Assembly (NCBI GenBank): GCA_907165275.2
Contig: OU015650.1
Coordinates: 8,028,001 to 8,092,000, forward strand
Direction: 5' to 3'
Origin: Zygaena filipendulae
Lineage: Eukaryota; Arthropoda; Insecta; Lepidoptera; Zygaenidae
DNA: 64,000 nucleotides
How positions within the stretch are numbered: the stretch's first letter is position 1; each line of letters opens with the position of its first letter. Positions 1 through 12,700 of the stretch are shown here, in pieces. The notes beneath the pieces were generated by a model, which did not search any database, was not told the origin of the DNA, and saw nothing but the letters and a program-made list of their open reading frames with translations. The position numbers and the translations under genes are program-made.

Positions 1-295
1 ACCATATTTGAAGTTCGACGACCGACGAATTCCGGTGTTGCATCTAAATACAGACCGTACCTACCGAGAATGTTCTTCGCCACCGGAATGCACACTGTAC
101 ATTATTTCCCGGTTTCCACACATAAGTCTAGTTAATTTGTGTTCCACACACTGTTTATTACTGAAGGAGGGCTGGTCCTTTAGTGATAAACACTGGTCGC
201 AGCGCAGCATAAAATGTGTCTAAATTCGGAACATAATATAATTATATACACAAAGGGTATGTTCTGCTATTACTGACAGCACTGACCCAGTGCTC
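1..295. other. No gene recognised
   Basis: No exon-like reading frame with splice signals is visible on either strand. The 71-codon frame at 8-223 resembles no family I know. Confidence 0.4.
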
Positions 296-404
296 GCAGT
301 AAAACGTAGTGATTACCTTCTCTCTGCTCGCAGTGACGAGAAATTCATTCCGATGAAGCGGACAGTTACTGCCAGAGAGAAGGTAATCACTACGTGGTTA
401 CTGC
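296..404. repeat. Short hairpin element (MITE-like)
   Basis: Left arm 296-326 contains ACGTAGTGATTACCTTCTCT. It pairs with the right arm 373-404, which contains AGAGAAGGTAATCACTACGT. Pairing extends over about 30 bp around a short centre. A related AATCACTACGTGGTTAC block recurs near 27239, so this is probably a dispersed non-autonomous element. Confidence 0.65.
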
Positions 405-429
405 CGCACTATCCAAGGGTAGGTAGTAT

Positions 430-2390
430 GACGTCATAATCGTCGCCATTTCTAAACTGAGGCTGTGAGCAATGGCGTTTCCTAAGTTCCTAACTACTCA
501 ACCAAATACACGTTGTCAAGTAGAAAAGAGGTTTTTATCCCGGAATTCCTGCAGGGCTATGAACGGATGTACTTGTATTATTTAATCAGTGTTTTTCTAA
601 AAAAATATACTGTAACAGTTACGCCTATGTACGTCCTAATGGTCGTCTATTTATTTATTTATTAAGTTTGCAATATTATTTGATGATGGCGGGAGTCTAG
701 AAAAAATCCGCGGGAGTCTAGAAAAAAACCTGCAATTACCTTTACCACGAAATGTTTTAAGCTTTCATTGACGATATTGTACTGGATAATGTGGAAACCA
801 CGGTGGAAACGCTCTGCACTGTTTCATTAAAACTAGTGTAATTTTAAACCGAAAACAAAAGGTAATCTGATAAATCAGAACTAAACAAGATATTAAGTTT
901 TGGCTTAAGTATATTTAAAATTTCATTTTATATAATCAAATAATAAATTGAAATCTATATTTAAAAAAAATTAGCTGCAAAAAATAAACTCATTCATCAA
1001 AAAATTAATTATAATGCCTATTTAAAAAACCTTAACTAATCGTTTACATAATTTATTTAAATATGTATTGCCTTCTGTTATAAAAGTAATAGTCCCAAGT
1101 ACGTAAATTCTTTTTATACAGAGCGGTAAATGGCTTTACTGATAGACGATACAACCAAAAGTGCCTATTCATCGCCAATATGATACATTATATATTTATA
1201 CATTTACAGGGAGTAAGGTTAAACGAGGGACATACTGATGCAACGTATTTAATTGGGATTTAATTCTCATCTCAAATGGACATAGATAAGCAATAGTGTG
1301 TTAACCTACACTGGAGAAATTTTGAGTAAATTAAAGTTTTAAAATTATAGCGCCATTTTGTTTCAACATTTTTATGATTAATATTTAGTTACATATTTAA
1401 ACAATGTAATAAGGTAAACACATAATTAAAAAACGTTCTATAACTCTCAATAAATCGTTTTGAATCAATAACTTTGTTTTGTGGGTTAACATGTTATTGC
1501 TTATCTGCGTCCAAATATTAACTTGTTTAATTGGTCCATGATATTAAAAAAAAAAACGGAACTACCGATCCAATAAAAAGACAAACGCAAAAAATGTACA
1601 TACATGATGGACCAATTAAACAATACATGCAAGTTACAGATGACGCGTGTCAAGCTCCGGGATCATTTATTGTCCCTTTCCTTATTGTCGCTAATGAGCG
1701 AGCCAATCATATTCACATGCGCAAAGCCATTTTTTTTGTTATGTTATGTATTATAGTATTGTTTTTTGTTATGATTTTCTCTGCAATTTATCAATGTTAT
1801 TTATTAGTTACATAAAAGCGTGAAGAGGCTAGTTGACTAATTTTTTTTTAGTTCGCCTTGTAGAATAATAAAACTTATTGGACACGTATTTTATTTATTA
1901 ACATTGAGTTGAAATTTCACGTGACGTCACTATCTTGTGCAGTTTATATGGGGCCTTATAGCGGTTAATGCCCCCACCCTAAACTTTAATGCCCTTTATC
2001 TCTGTACATTTTCATTAATTTGAAAAAGCAAAAAATACGTGTCGTTTGTTTTTGTCGAGATGTTGAATATATCCCTCTGTTAAACTTACAAAGTGTATTC
2101 CTTATAAAAAGTTAAAATATATATTTAAGTGGTAACAAAAAATTTATGGACACTTGAAAATAGGTTACATATTTTTCTGTACCCAAAAACAAATGATACT
2201 TCCATATTAGTATTGCTACGTCAATGGCATTAAAAGAAACTGTTTTATTGTTTCAAAAAACACTTTTTTGGGTGTTATAAAGAAGTCTGGTAATTCGAGA
2301 TCACTAGTGGAAACAATACTTTTACACAATGTAAATCTGTAAAATTTATGTGGAATGTAAATTTTTTGTGAAATCAATAACATTTTTCAT
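430..2390. other. AT-rich intergenic sequence
   Basis: No coding signal found. One inverted repeat (left arm from 1523, right arm ending near 1623, core TTGTTTAATTGGTCCA) overlaps a 94-codon frame at 1531-1815. That frame starts inside the repeat and has a hydrophobic, low-complexity end, so I do not call it a gene. Confidence 0.4.
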
Positions 2391-2403
2391 CTTATTTGAT
2401 GCT

Positions 2404-3420
2404 CACTTTATTAAACGTTAACTTAGATTCGAAAGAAATAAAAATATCTGATGTCAGGGAGGCAATTCTCACACATTCGAAGTAGACTCGAACTCGAGAT
2501 AAAGTTCGAATTCGAACATTAAATCGAGATGAAGTCAAGTTGAGCAATTCTCGACATGTCGACTTCGACATTTCTCGAATGAAAGCCGTTCGAACTGCTT
2601 CGACTGGTCGGAAGCGGTCGAGACGTAAATTTCGAATTCGAATCTTCATAAATGTCCAATAGCGGTATCGTGCGTGACAGTTTCAGAACTTGTTGTTGTT
2701 TTTTATCTTCGCCCCTTCTGGGACAGGCAAGGGATGTTGAGCCATACAGCCAAGTCATATGTTACAGTTTTAGAAGTTTATTATGTATTAGTAAATATAC
2801 TCTGTATTAAGTGCTATGGTGGTAATTAACTGCAACTTCATAGCTTAAAGTTCCGATTGAGCATCGAAATGCATCTCAGCAACGCAATTAGATGTAAATA
2901 TAACTTCAGAAAAAAAAGAACAAAAGAATCGTAATCTATACAGCCAATTCAGGCTGTATGAACTACGATCCCTTTGCCTCCCCCAAAAAAGGGTTAAAAC
3001 AAAAACAAATATTATGCTTTACGATCCGTACTACGCAAACTAATTTAAACAAAATTAAAGTGATGATATAAAAGTGAGAAAGTAAGAATTTTTCTTTTTT
3101 TTTGGTACAAATATATTATAAAATATGTTAGTTCTTGATATAAAACGATGCACACTATTTAAAAACTTTAAAAAGCTGCTGCCGTTTTAGCTCCGGATGA
3201 ATCGTGTAGAATGGAATGGATACGGCTTTCGAATAAGCTTTTACTGGCAACAATTTACACTATAAACTCGAAGTCAAGTTCGATTTGTGCTGAGAATAGG
3301 AGATACGAAGAAACAGGTTCGAGTATCGAGATTTTGTGGTCGACATAGGGATCGAACAACAATCTCGAGTTCGAGATTTTTTCGAAGGAGGCGAGAATTG
3401 GGTCCCAGGTATGAAAACAT
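2404..3420. repeat. Element bounded by TTCGA/TCGAG-rich blocks
   Basis: Two blocks, about 2475-2645 and 3270-3395, are dense in TTCGAA, TCGAGT and CTCGAG words on both strands and flank about 600 bp of AT-rich sequence. The layout resembles subterminal repeats of a non-autonomous DNA element. No exact terminal repeat or target duplication was found, so the limits are approximate. The short frames here only reflect the repeated words. Confidence 0.35.
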
Positions 3421-3738
3421 GAATTGTATCCAAATAATTATAAAATCCTTAAAACAAGTATGTAAGATGTACATACCAATGTCTATCTTACTATCTAATA
3501 CTTTTTTTTAATTATTTAACTCGTATTATATAAAAAATATCTCTATGCCGAATAAACAAATGGCAACATCGTCCTTCCGTCACCTCAAGCGGTACCACAT
3601 ATCGAAACGCAATATCCCCGATTTGACTAAATCGGAAATATAAAAACAGTAAACAGTATCGTACTGAAAAGGATACGATAAGTATCCAGAGTGATTTTTT
3701 TACAGTTTACGTACAATATGTACTTTCGTTCAACAGAG

Positions 3739-6700
3739 CTATTCGAAGTTGGAGTTGAACATATTTATGTTGAGGTCCTCGAAGGTGGCATTGCCTGTCT
3801 GGTCGAGTATCTGCAGCATGTCCGATAGCTCATGCGGCGCGTGCCCCTCCGGCGCGCCCGGCGCCGCGCCCGCGCCCGCGCCCGCCGCCACCGCGCCCGC
3901 GCCGCCCTGCCACGACCACATGGCTGGGGAGAGAGAACACCACTCGATCATCTACATAACGAGCAATACGTAGCTTGGCAAGCGTAAAGCGCATTTTGTC
4001 ACCTCACAGAACGAATTGGACAAGTACAAATGTCAAATTTACGTATTTACGTACATTATTTTGTAAGATGGTGGTGATGGGTGGTAGCTGTGATAGACGC
4101 ACGCGTTTGTGGCTGTTACCATCGACCACTGATCATTTTATATGTATAACCCATACAATGAATAGGCATATAACGTAATTTCGCGGCGTCCCCGCACGTT
4201 AATTTCTAATGGAATTTTGAATAAACTAATGCTCTATGTGTAATATCGCTATGGTAAGCGAGCAAGCAAGCAACTGGTTCTCGCCAGATCACATCACATT
4301 TAATTTGGGGGCACTCCTCACCGTACAATACTGCCTTAAGTTTCAATACCATTTTTTACTCAACATGGGTCGGGTTTATTGCAAAGCCGCTGATAAAAAA
4401 GATTATCCATTTGGTAAATTAAGCGTTCAAAAATATGCATCAGCTAACTACGGTACTACGGTGCTCACTCACCGTGCGTGGGGTGCGCGTGGTGGTTGTG
4501 GTGGTGGTAGTGCGCGGCGAGCGGCATGTAGGCGGGCGCGGGCGGCGAGCGCGCGGGGCTGCCCCCCGGCCCCGCGCCGCCCCCGCCCGCGCCCGCGCCG
4601 CCCTCGCTGTACGCGTACGCTTCACCGTTCGCGCCGCTGCCGCTCTGTGAATTCATAAAATGCCGAGCGTTAAGGTCAGCGCAGATTAGTTGGAAAACGA
4701 ATCGAGCACTTTTCGATGTTATTGAACCTTATCACTACTAACATTTTTTAAAATAATTTGTAAAGTGGATTTAAAGCGTTCCTTAGCACAACCAGACACT
4801 TGATGTGCATAGGATTGTACTTAAAAACAATGCTACTATAGTCCTAACTAGTAGTTACTGGTAGTAACTAAAAAGTGCACGAGTATTTTTCCGTAAGTTT
4901 TGATGGGTGCGACGACATAGCCGGCGCAGAGCGCGGACACCATTCGCAACTTCCTAGGCAAAGAAGATACACGAATATCGCATTTTAATACTAACAAAAT
5001 TCGTTTAAAAGAAAATTTACACAATATCTATGCAATTAGAAATACTCGCATTTATTGGTTAAAAAACAGTGCTCGTTTATTATCGAATGAACAAAAAAAT
5101 TTCGGACCGGCCTGAGCGTGGTCCAGGTGGTGGGCGGCGTGTTGGCGGGCCGGTGCGGCGAGTAGTCGGGCGCGTACTGCGGCGCGTAGCCCGGCGCGCC
5201 CGCGCCCCCCGCGCCGCCCACGCCCGCCTCGCCCGGCGACCGCACGCCGCCCCCGCCCCCGCCCCCGGCACCGCCGCTCACACTCACTGCTACTAAAGAA
5301 TAAAGATTATTTATAAAAACGACACTTCTCGTCTCTCACCAATTTCTTGCTTCCTCATACCCCGCGAAAATGAGCTTGATAAAGACCGACGAAAGTTCGA
5401 CACAATATTATGTAGAATCTACATGTGACAATTATTCACTGACGTAGGACACAATATGTAGAATCTACATGTAACAATTATTGACTGACAACTGACAGTT
5501 ACTGTCAGCTCACTGTCAACCTTACGATACGCATGAAAATTCGTTCAGTAGCTTTTGAGTTTATCGCGAACAGACAAACAGACGCGGCGGAGGACTTTGT
5601 TTTATATGTAGTGATATAAGACAAATATAAGAAAAAAGAAATGACAGTAGAGTACTACTGATATTTAAATTTTTCCCAGTTTTTAGTTTATGCATCCAAA
5701 ACAAATTGTAATGGCTGTGATGGTGATGATGTGGCGGTCGCGTGACGGTGGTGGAGTGGCCGCTCACCGGGCGGCGCGTGGTGGTGGTGGTGCAGCGCGG
5801 GCGGCTGCGCCTGCGCCGGGTACACGTCGCGGTGCCGCAGGTGGTAGTCGTAGTTCTCCTCGGGTGCCGGCTCGCCCGCCGCGCTGCCCAGCGACCGGCT
5901 GCGCAATACCGTCGACACAATCAAACAATATTCAAAGCTGTAAGCACAGCACGCAAACAAGGCCACCCAGTTCGAAAGTTGACGGTTTACGTTTATAATT
6001 AAAAAATACCAATAGTAAACTTAAATATTATGTTGAACTTACTTAGCCAGGGTGTTTGTGCAGACTATATATTCTACTTCGTCGTTGTATGGATTCAGGA
6101 AAGCGAAGGCGGACGTTCTGAGCCATATGTACTCGCGATTCTTCGCGCGAAAGCGGTACATGAGAGAGAAAATCTGACCCTTCATTTTTAGAACTGAAAA
6201 AAAAAAATACAAGCTAGTATTTGTAAGACGGTCGGTTTTTTTTCGTCTTATATTGTTTTAACTTGCTTATTGCTAGTACTACCGTCTAGCAAGAAATAGT
6301 TTCGGAGATAAACCTATATTCCTCGGACTAACATTTTATTGTTCAAATTAAATACCTACATGACTACTTCGGATTATAAGAAGTTATAGTATGACATGCG
6401 AAATCCACCGGGTTAAACAAAGCTTTGTATCGCGACGATTACCTTGGTCAAAGTGATCCCTCATGTGCTGGTGATCCTCAGGGTGGTAGAACTCGTAGCA
6501 CAGCTTGCCGAGCAGGTCGGCGGGCGCGTAGCCGACCACCTGCGCGGCGCGCTGGTCCGCGAACGTGAACCGCCCGTCGGCCGAGTGCCTCGACACGAAC
6601 TCCGCGCCGCCGCCGCACGCGCCGCCCTCCGCCGCGTTCGGCGTCGACGTCACCTGCACCAATTGAGGTTATATAAACGAGCGATACTCCCCGCCTCCCA

Positions 6701-9700
6701 CCAATTTCATGCCTCCTCATACCCCGCGACGGTTTGTTCTTGGAAGTTCCTAGGAAAGTTTGACACATGTAACAATAATAATCCACTTCACAACACACAG
6801 ATCTACATGATCCAACAGCAAGCTATTATTAGCTTGTGTCGTGGAAACCAAGTAAACGTAGTATATAATACATATAATTACATATATATTATACTATAGT
6901 TATGTAAACACACCCAGACTGTAAATTGGAACCCTGTTCAACACACAAAGTGCAATCCCACCGGGAATCGAACCCGGAACCTCTTGATTAGCGGGCAGGC
7001 ATGTGACCTACTACGCCAATCGGGTCATCAAATAATTTTCACATGTAGAACATGTGGAATCTACATGTCAACAGAGAAAACAAAACTACGACACTCCCCC
7101 CCCAACACCGTGCTCCCCTCCCGTACCGCCACAAAGTACCGGGACTAAAAGTGATAGCGGCATTTTTACTGTGTGAGTTCTGGACATTATTAACACACTA
7201 GCTGTTCACCCGCGGTAGTTTCGGAGCTATGACACTCACAAATAACGTGGCTCTCTATTGATAGAAGAATTTTCAAAATCGGTGCAGTAGATCCAGAGAT
7301 CACCCCCTACGTTCAAAAACTCACAAACTTTATCTCATTATAATATTAGTATAGATAAATAAATAAAAGTAAATAAATATAAGTAAATACATGTCAAAAC
7401 CACAAGAGTTAAAAAACGCCAAACACGCTTTTTGTTGAAAGTCCTAGCGTCATCTGTTGTACGATGATTGTACGACTTTTATAATCTATAGCTGTTCCCT
7501 CGCGGATTCACCCGTGGTAATTTCGGAGTTCCTGCGGGAATTCTGCGTTAAAATATTGCCTTTGAAAATAAAAAATAACGTGACTTTCTATGGTCAAAGA
7601 ATTTTCAAAATAGGTTCAGTAGAGTCCAGAGATTACCCCATCACAAACATCATCATTACAACATCACAAACCCACAAACTTTACCTCTTTATAATATTAG
7701 TATAGATACACTTCATCGCCTCGACGCAATGCAAATCCCGATTATAGAAGCTAAACCTCGAGGAACTCTCGTATCCGACTCTGGACGCGACAGCGATGGT
7801 TAACAATGTCTATGATACTTAGTTATTGATAGGGTGAAACAGGCTGTTATTGTTAATAATTAATAAGTTACTTAAAAAAATCAAGTGTTTTTGTTCTAGT
7901 CACCTGCAGTCTTCCAATAGCGACTAGGCAACAATGAGACGCGTGGAGTTCATCGTCGACGGGACGATCCATCTGCATACCTGGAAACAAATCTATGTCC
8001 CAAAAAACATAAAATATGTTTTGAAGGTAAAACACTAGTATGTGTTAGTTAATAAAGAGATTAGGTATTGATTTTAAATCGAATTGATCAGTTGTTTTTT
8101 GGCAATGCGCCATGCGCCCATGCATAGCACAGCCGGGATAATAGTAACTTTCTCGTCGTTTTAAGTAATGTTGAAATGTCTCTGTTCCCAGTGGTGTTTA
8201 CTCGATACTCGTACACTACCTGTCGGTGGCCAATTCTTGATGTACCCGGTGCAATGCACGACGGCATAGTTGTGCCCGTCGTGCGACGGCCCCAGCGAGT
8301 TGCGCGCGCGCAGCCGGCCCAGGTGCGCGCCCTCCGCCGACCCGCCCACGCGCATCCGGCAAATGAACCCGCGCCGCGACCCCATCACTTGCCGCATTGA
8401 TGCTGAATATACAGTATGTTAAGTATTTAAACAAGTGACGAAGCCAAAGATTGAAAAGAAATCCCTGAAAATTCTCGTAACGTGTTATCACTACCAGAGT
8501 GACAGGCCTTTAGATGTCTGGAATCCGTCGGACACGAATAGGTGGTCGCTTTCGGCAAAATCGGCACGTGTTTGTTCGTATGACTGACATTATAATTTGC
8601 AAGTTGTACGTTTTTTTAATATTTAGGACAAAGTTTATATACCCTCCTTCAGTAAATGTGGATGCAAATGCGAATCTCGGATCTCTAGATGATGATAAGG
8701 TTCTTAAGAATTCATTAAATATATTTTTGAGACGAAAGCTAGACTCACATTGGTGTCCCTCTTTCTTAACTGTGCCAGTCTTCAAATCCAATATACGACC
8801 AGTGTTTTGTGGTTCTTGAGTACTCAATTGCTCTCGAACCTTTTCAACATCATCAGGATGCAATTGATCATAGAGGCACGACGAGTACCATTCACCCTAA
8901 AATGGGAAATTTCAGTTATAAATAATTCAGATTAAAATCCTACATTTTTGGCTAATTCATTTAAAAAAAATCATTACGAAATGCACACCTGTGAATAATT
9001 GAGCACAGGTGCTATACTGTCACTGACGTAAATAATACGCCCAGTGTCACAACTCACTACAAATAAAAATCCATCTGCCGCTTCAAGAATCAAATGTTTC
9101 AATTCCTGATCAGTTAGAAAAGATGGCTTATAGGTACCATCTGTAGATGTGTTGCCTGTGCCTAGAACGGGAAAAATACAAATTAACACCACTAGCATCT
9201 CTCCAAGAGAGTAAAATAAGGAATTTAGGCATCCACTGTATCGTGATAACTAAGAAAATGATGTGGTTTAAACTTGAACACAACCTAATTCAAAATGTAT
9301 AATATCAGTAAAAATTACCCTTAACTTTTACTAATAAAATAGTCTTTTGTTCCTTCTTCGACCTTCTTATTTAGCTTCCTTATTAGTATTTTACACTCAT
9401 AGAAGGTTAAAATAACAAATTTTCACTACTTCGATTTTGTGTAATTTAAAAGTCATATCAAAGCAAGTCAGTTTACCTCTCAATGCCTTCATATGTGCAA
9501 CTGCCATACGCAGTATGGTCAGTTTGTCGGGTTTCCGCGCCAAAGCTGAGCATGTCGGAACCATGTCGGATAGTTCCGTGATGTACGCCGTCATCTTGTT
9601 CCTTCGGCGGCGCTCGATTTCGCAGTGATTCTCTCGGCTATTTATTTTACAAGTATATTTTTAATACAATACATTGATGAATCTCGATATCAAATTAAGA

Positions 9701-12700
9701 AGGTGCGCCATGTCGCGTGATAAGACACGTTTCCAATCATCTCACGGCACCTACGAGTTTCAAGTAAACAATAGCTGTTTTTTGAACGCTTTGAGACCTT
9801 CCGTTCATAATGAAATAAATAACAAGTATAAAACCATGATCAATTTTTATTAATCATTAATTTATTATTATCTGAGTATAGAGTATATTATTAAAAAAAA
9901 TTGTTAAAATTCTTTTCATATAAGTAACTACTATTAACTCATCAAAGTTTTATGGTAAAAAATGCAAAGGTAATCTGAACTAGAATGAAGTACGTATTGC
10001 TATAGCAACCTTTATGTTCTGTTCGGCTTCGCTCGCATTAATTTTGGAAAGCCCTCAGGAACTTTATTTCAAGACTAACTGTGTCCCGCAGTTTCACCCG
10101 CGTGAATTTCGGAATTCCCGCAGGAACTCCAAAGTAGCCTAATTTACTCCATATAACATCGCTGAGCGTCTGAGCCGCGCGGCGTGGTGTCTCGCAGAGC
10201 TAACTGGGACCACCACCCTTCCCCCTCATGACTGCCCGCTGGCTTTGCACGTTTGATAATATTTTGCTGCGATGTTTAAAACTGCTTTATCTCCCAAAAA
10301 AAATTCATTGAAATCGAATGATGTAAAGGCCAATTTTGATTTTATTTTATTTTATTTTTTTTATTCAACAAAATTCCACAGCACATGACAGTAATTACAA
10401 ACAAATTTCATAAAACTATATTTAGGCCATTACGGAATAGCACTTAATACTTGTGATAAATAACGTATTTATTTGGATAAGGATTAATATCATGTTTATA
10501 AAAACACCTTTGCATAATGCATTTTTTTTTAACTTTGGTTGGCATAAAAAGGTTATAGTGAGCCAACCTTAAAAGAATGACAGAATATTATGCTGTCGAC
10601 TTTTTTTTTGAACTATTAAAGGGAAACAATTCTGTCATACATGATTTTTACGAAACTTTAACCGTTTACGCAGCTTAAGCAACGGAAGCTCTCAAAAGGA
10701 ATATTTTTCCCCGTTTTTTTGCAACATTTTTCATTGCTGCTCCGCTCCTATTGGTCGTAGCATGATGACATATAGCCTATAGCCTTCCTCGATAAATGGG
10801 CTATTTAACACTGAAATAATTTTTCAAATCAGACCAGTAGTTCCTGAGATTAGCGCGTTGTAGTAAACAAACTCTTTACCTTTGAATAGTACTACTACGT
10901 CCTTGCCAAATTGAACTGAACTATGTTCAGCGACGATTAAAATTATAATACTATATTTTACTTTCACAGTTAGGTATAATATTTGTTTGTATAGTACTTA
11001 ATATAATAATTGAAATAGTTATACGGGCCAAAATACTTTTTGATGCCTAAAAACTGGTCATTTAGAATGAATATTAAATTTTATGGGATATCAGTACAAA
11101 TTTGTGGAAAAAGCATACTAATTTCGAAATAGAACATTATTGTTTGGTGCAAATAACAAGATTTAACAATAAAATATGTTATTTTATTCGAAAATTACGG
11201 TAACAACGTTGTCATTCTTAGTAACACAGTAGTTCTTAATACAAAATACTGCTGTCCTTAAGCACGTGTCTCAGCTATACTTAGCTATTTCTCACAATAT
11301 TTCTTAGATGGAGTTTATCTTGAATACCACAATAAAAATGTAAGTTTTTGAACTTTATTAAAATATCAATAGATATTTTTTATGTTAAACATTTAATGAA
11401 ATAAAAAAATATTTTATCTTTGTCCCCAATGAAGACTAAAATCGTAACTACCTTGCGTTGCTATATGAAAATAAACCTTAAAGTAAGTATATTACATTTT
11501 CTTGCTCTTCATTCAGTTTGACTTAATGTAACTGTTATAACGAATGATTGCAACTGCGCGGGGGAGTACGCTAGCCAGATCAGTCGTGGTCACAGTCGTT
11601 GAAAGAGGTGCGTGTATTTATTGCGTGGCCGCTGAGTTACCACTGTCGAAAGGTACGTACTGACGATATTTACATTATTATTACTTTTATACGCAGTTAG
11701 TCATGTATTGATTCTCTCAGTGTTAAAATATCTACATTTTGTTATTCTATTTAGTGAACATTTACAACAAAGTCAAATATTTACAACTGCGTAACTGCTA
11801 CACTGCGTTATTAGAAAGTAACGCAGTTGTTGCATTGGTAACGCAGTAGAGTGTTTTTAATGTCAGTGAAACGTTATTAAACCGAAATACCAGTATATTG
11901 TTCCTTTTTTTCCTCAGCAAGAAGATTCTGCATTAAATGGCGTTGACAAACACAGAAAAACAACGTTGCTATAAGCATTACTTTAAGCTACAGAATATTC
12001 AGCGAATAAAATTTCATTCGCGTTACATGGGATTTCTTTGAAGTTGGTCACGGGAAAGAGGCTGCTGATGGTGTTGGTGTTGGTGGCTATCTCAAATGCA
12101 CCGCAGATGATAAAGTAGCTGCTGCTTCGGATATTTCTGATGCAGAAGCCTTTTTTACACCCTGAAGGAGTTGAGCAAGGTCTGTTTATATATTGACTGA
12201 CAGTGACATTCAAAACGTTGAAAGTGCTACTCTATGGTACGATGCAAGTAAATCAAGTTATTACTAACACTCCCGGTGAACTTCAATACAGTGTCCATGA
12301 TTAAGTAAAGGTACCTAAATCTTCTGTTAAAGACAAACATTACACTTACCTCAGTGTTGTTGAAAGTGATGTTGATGAAGAAGAAGACGTTAAAATTATT
12401 GTTTACAAAACTGGTAAAAGATGTAAAGCTGTAGAGACTGATATTTCTGACGAACCTTACGCGATAATATATTGAAAATTGTTCCTAACCCTAAAATTAT
12501 CGTGAAAGGTAAAAGGACGTCCTTTTTTATTTTGACTTTAATTATGATAAGCCATTAAACGTTTTAGAAAAGGAACTTAACCTCCTAACTAATATTATAA
12601 ACGCTAAAGTTTGCATATATGGATGTTTGTTACTCTTTCACGCAAAAAATACTAAATGAGTTTATATGAAACTTTACAATAATATAGCTTCTACATCAGA

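Noticed and set aside
1531..1815. 94-codon frame with a hydrophobic end
   Set aside because: It begins inside an inverted repeat, has no splice or family context, and its hydrophobic end is T-rich low-complexity sequence.
4236..5296. Several open frames opposite the tango C-terminal exons, Arg/Ala/Pro-rich
   Set aside because: They are antisense shadows of GC-rich coding exons; the tango frame alone has splice borders and family motifs.
5690..6002. Plus-strand frames of 86-102 codons
   Set aside because: Antisense to the His-rich tango exon 5898-5768.
6950..7028. A working tRNA gene
   Set aside because: Only A- and B-box-like parts are present and the arms do not fold into a full cloverleaf; SINE origin fits better.
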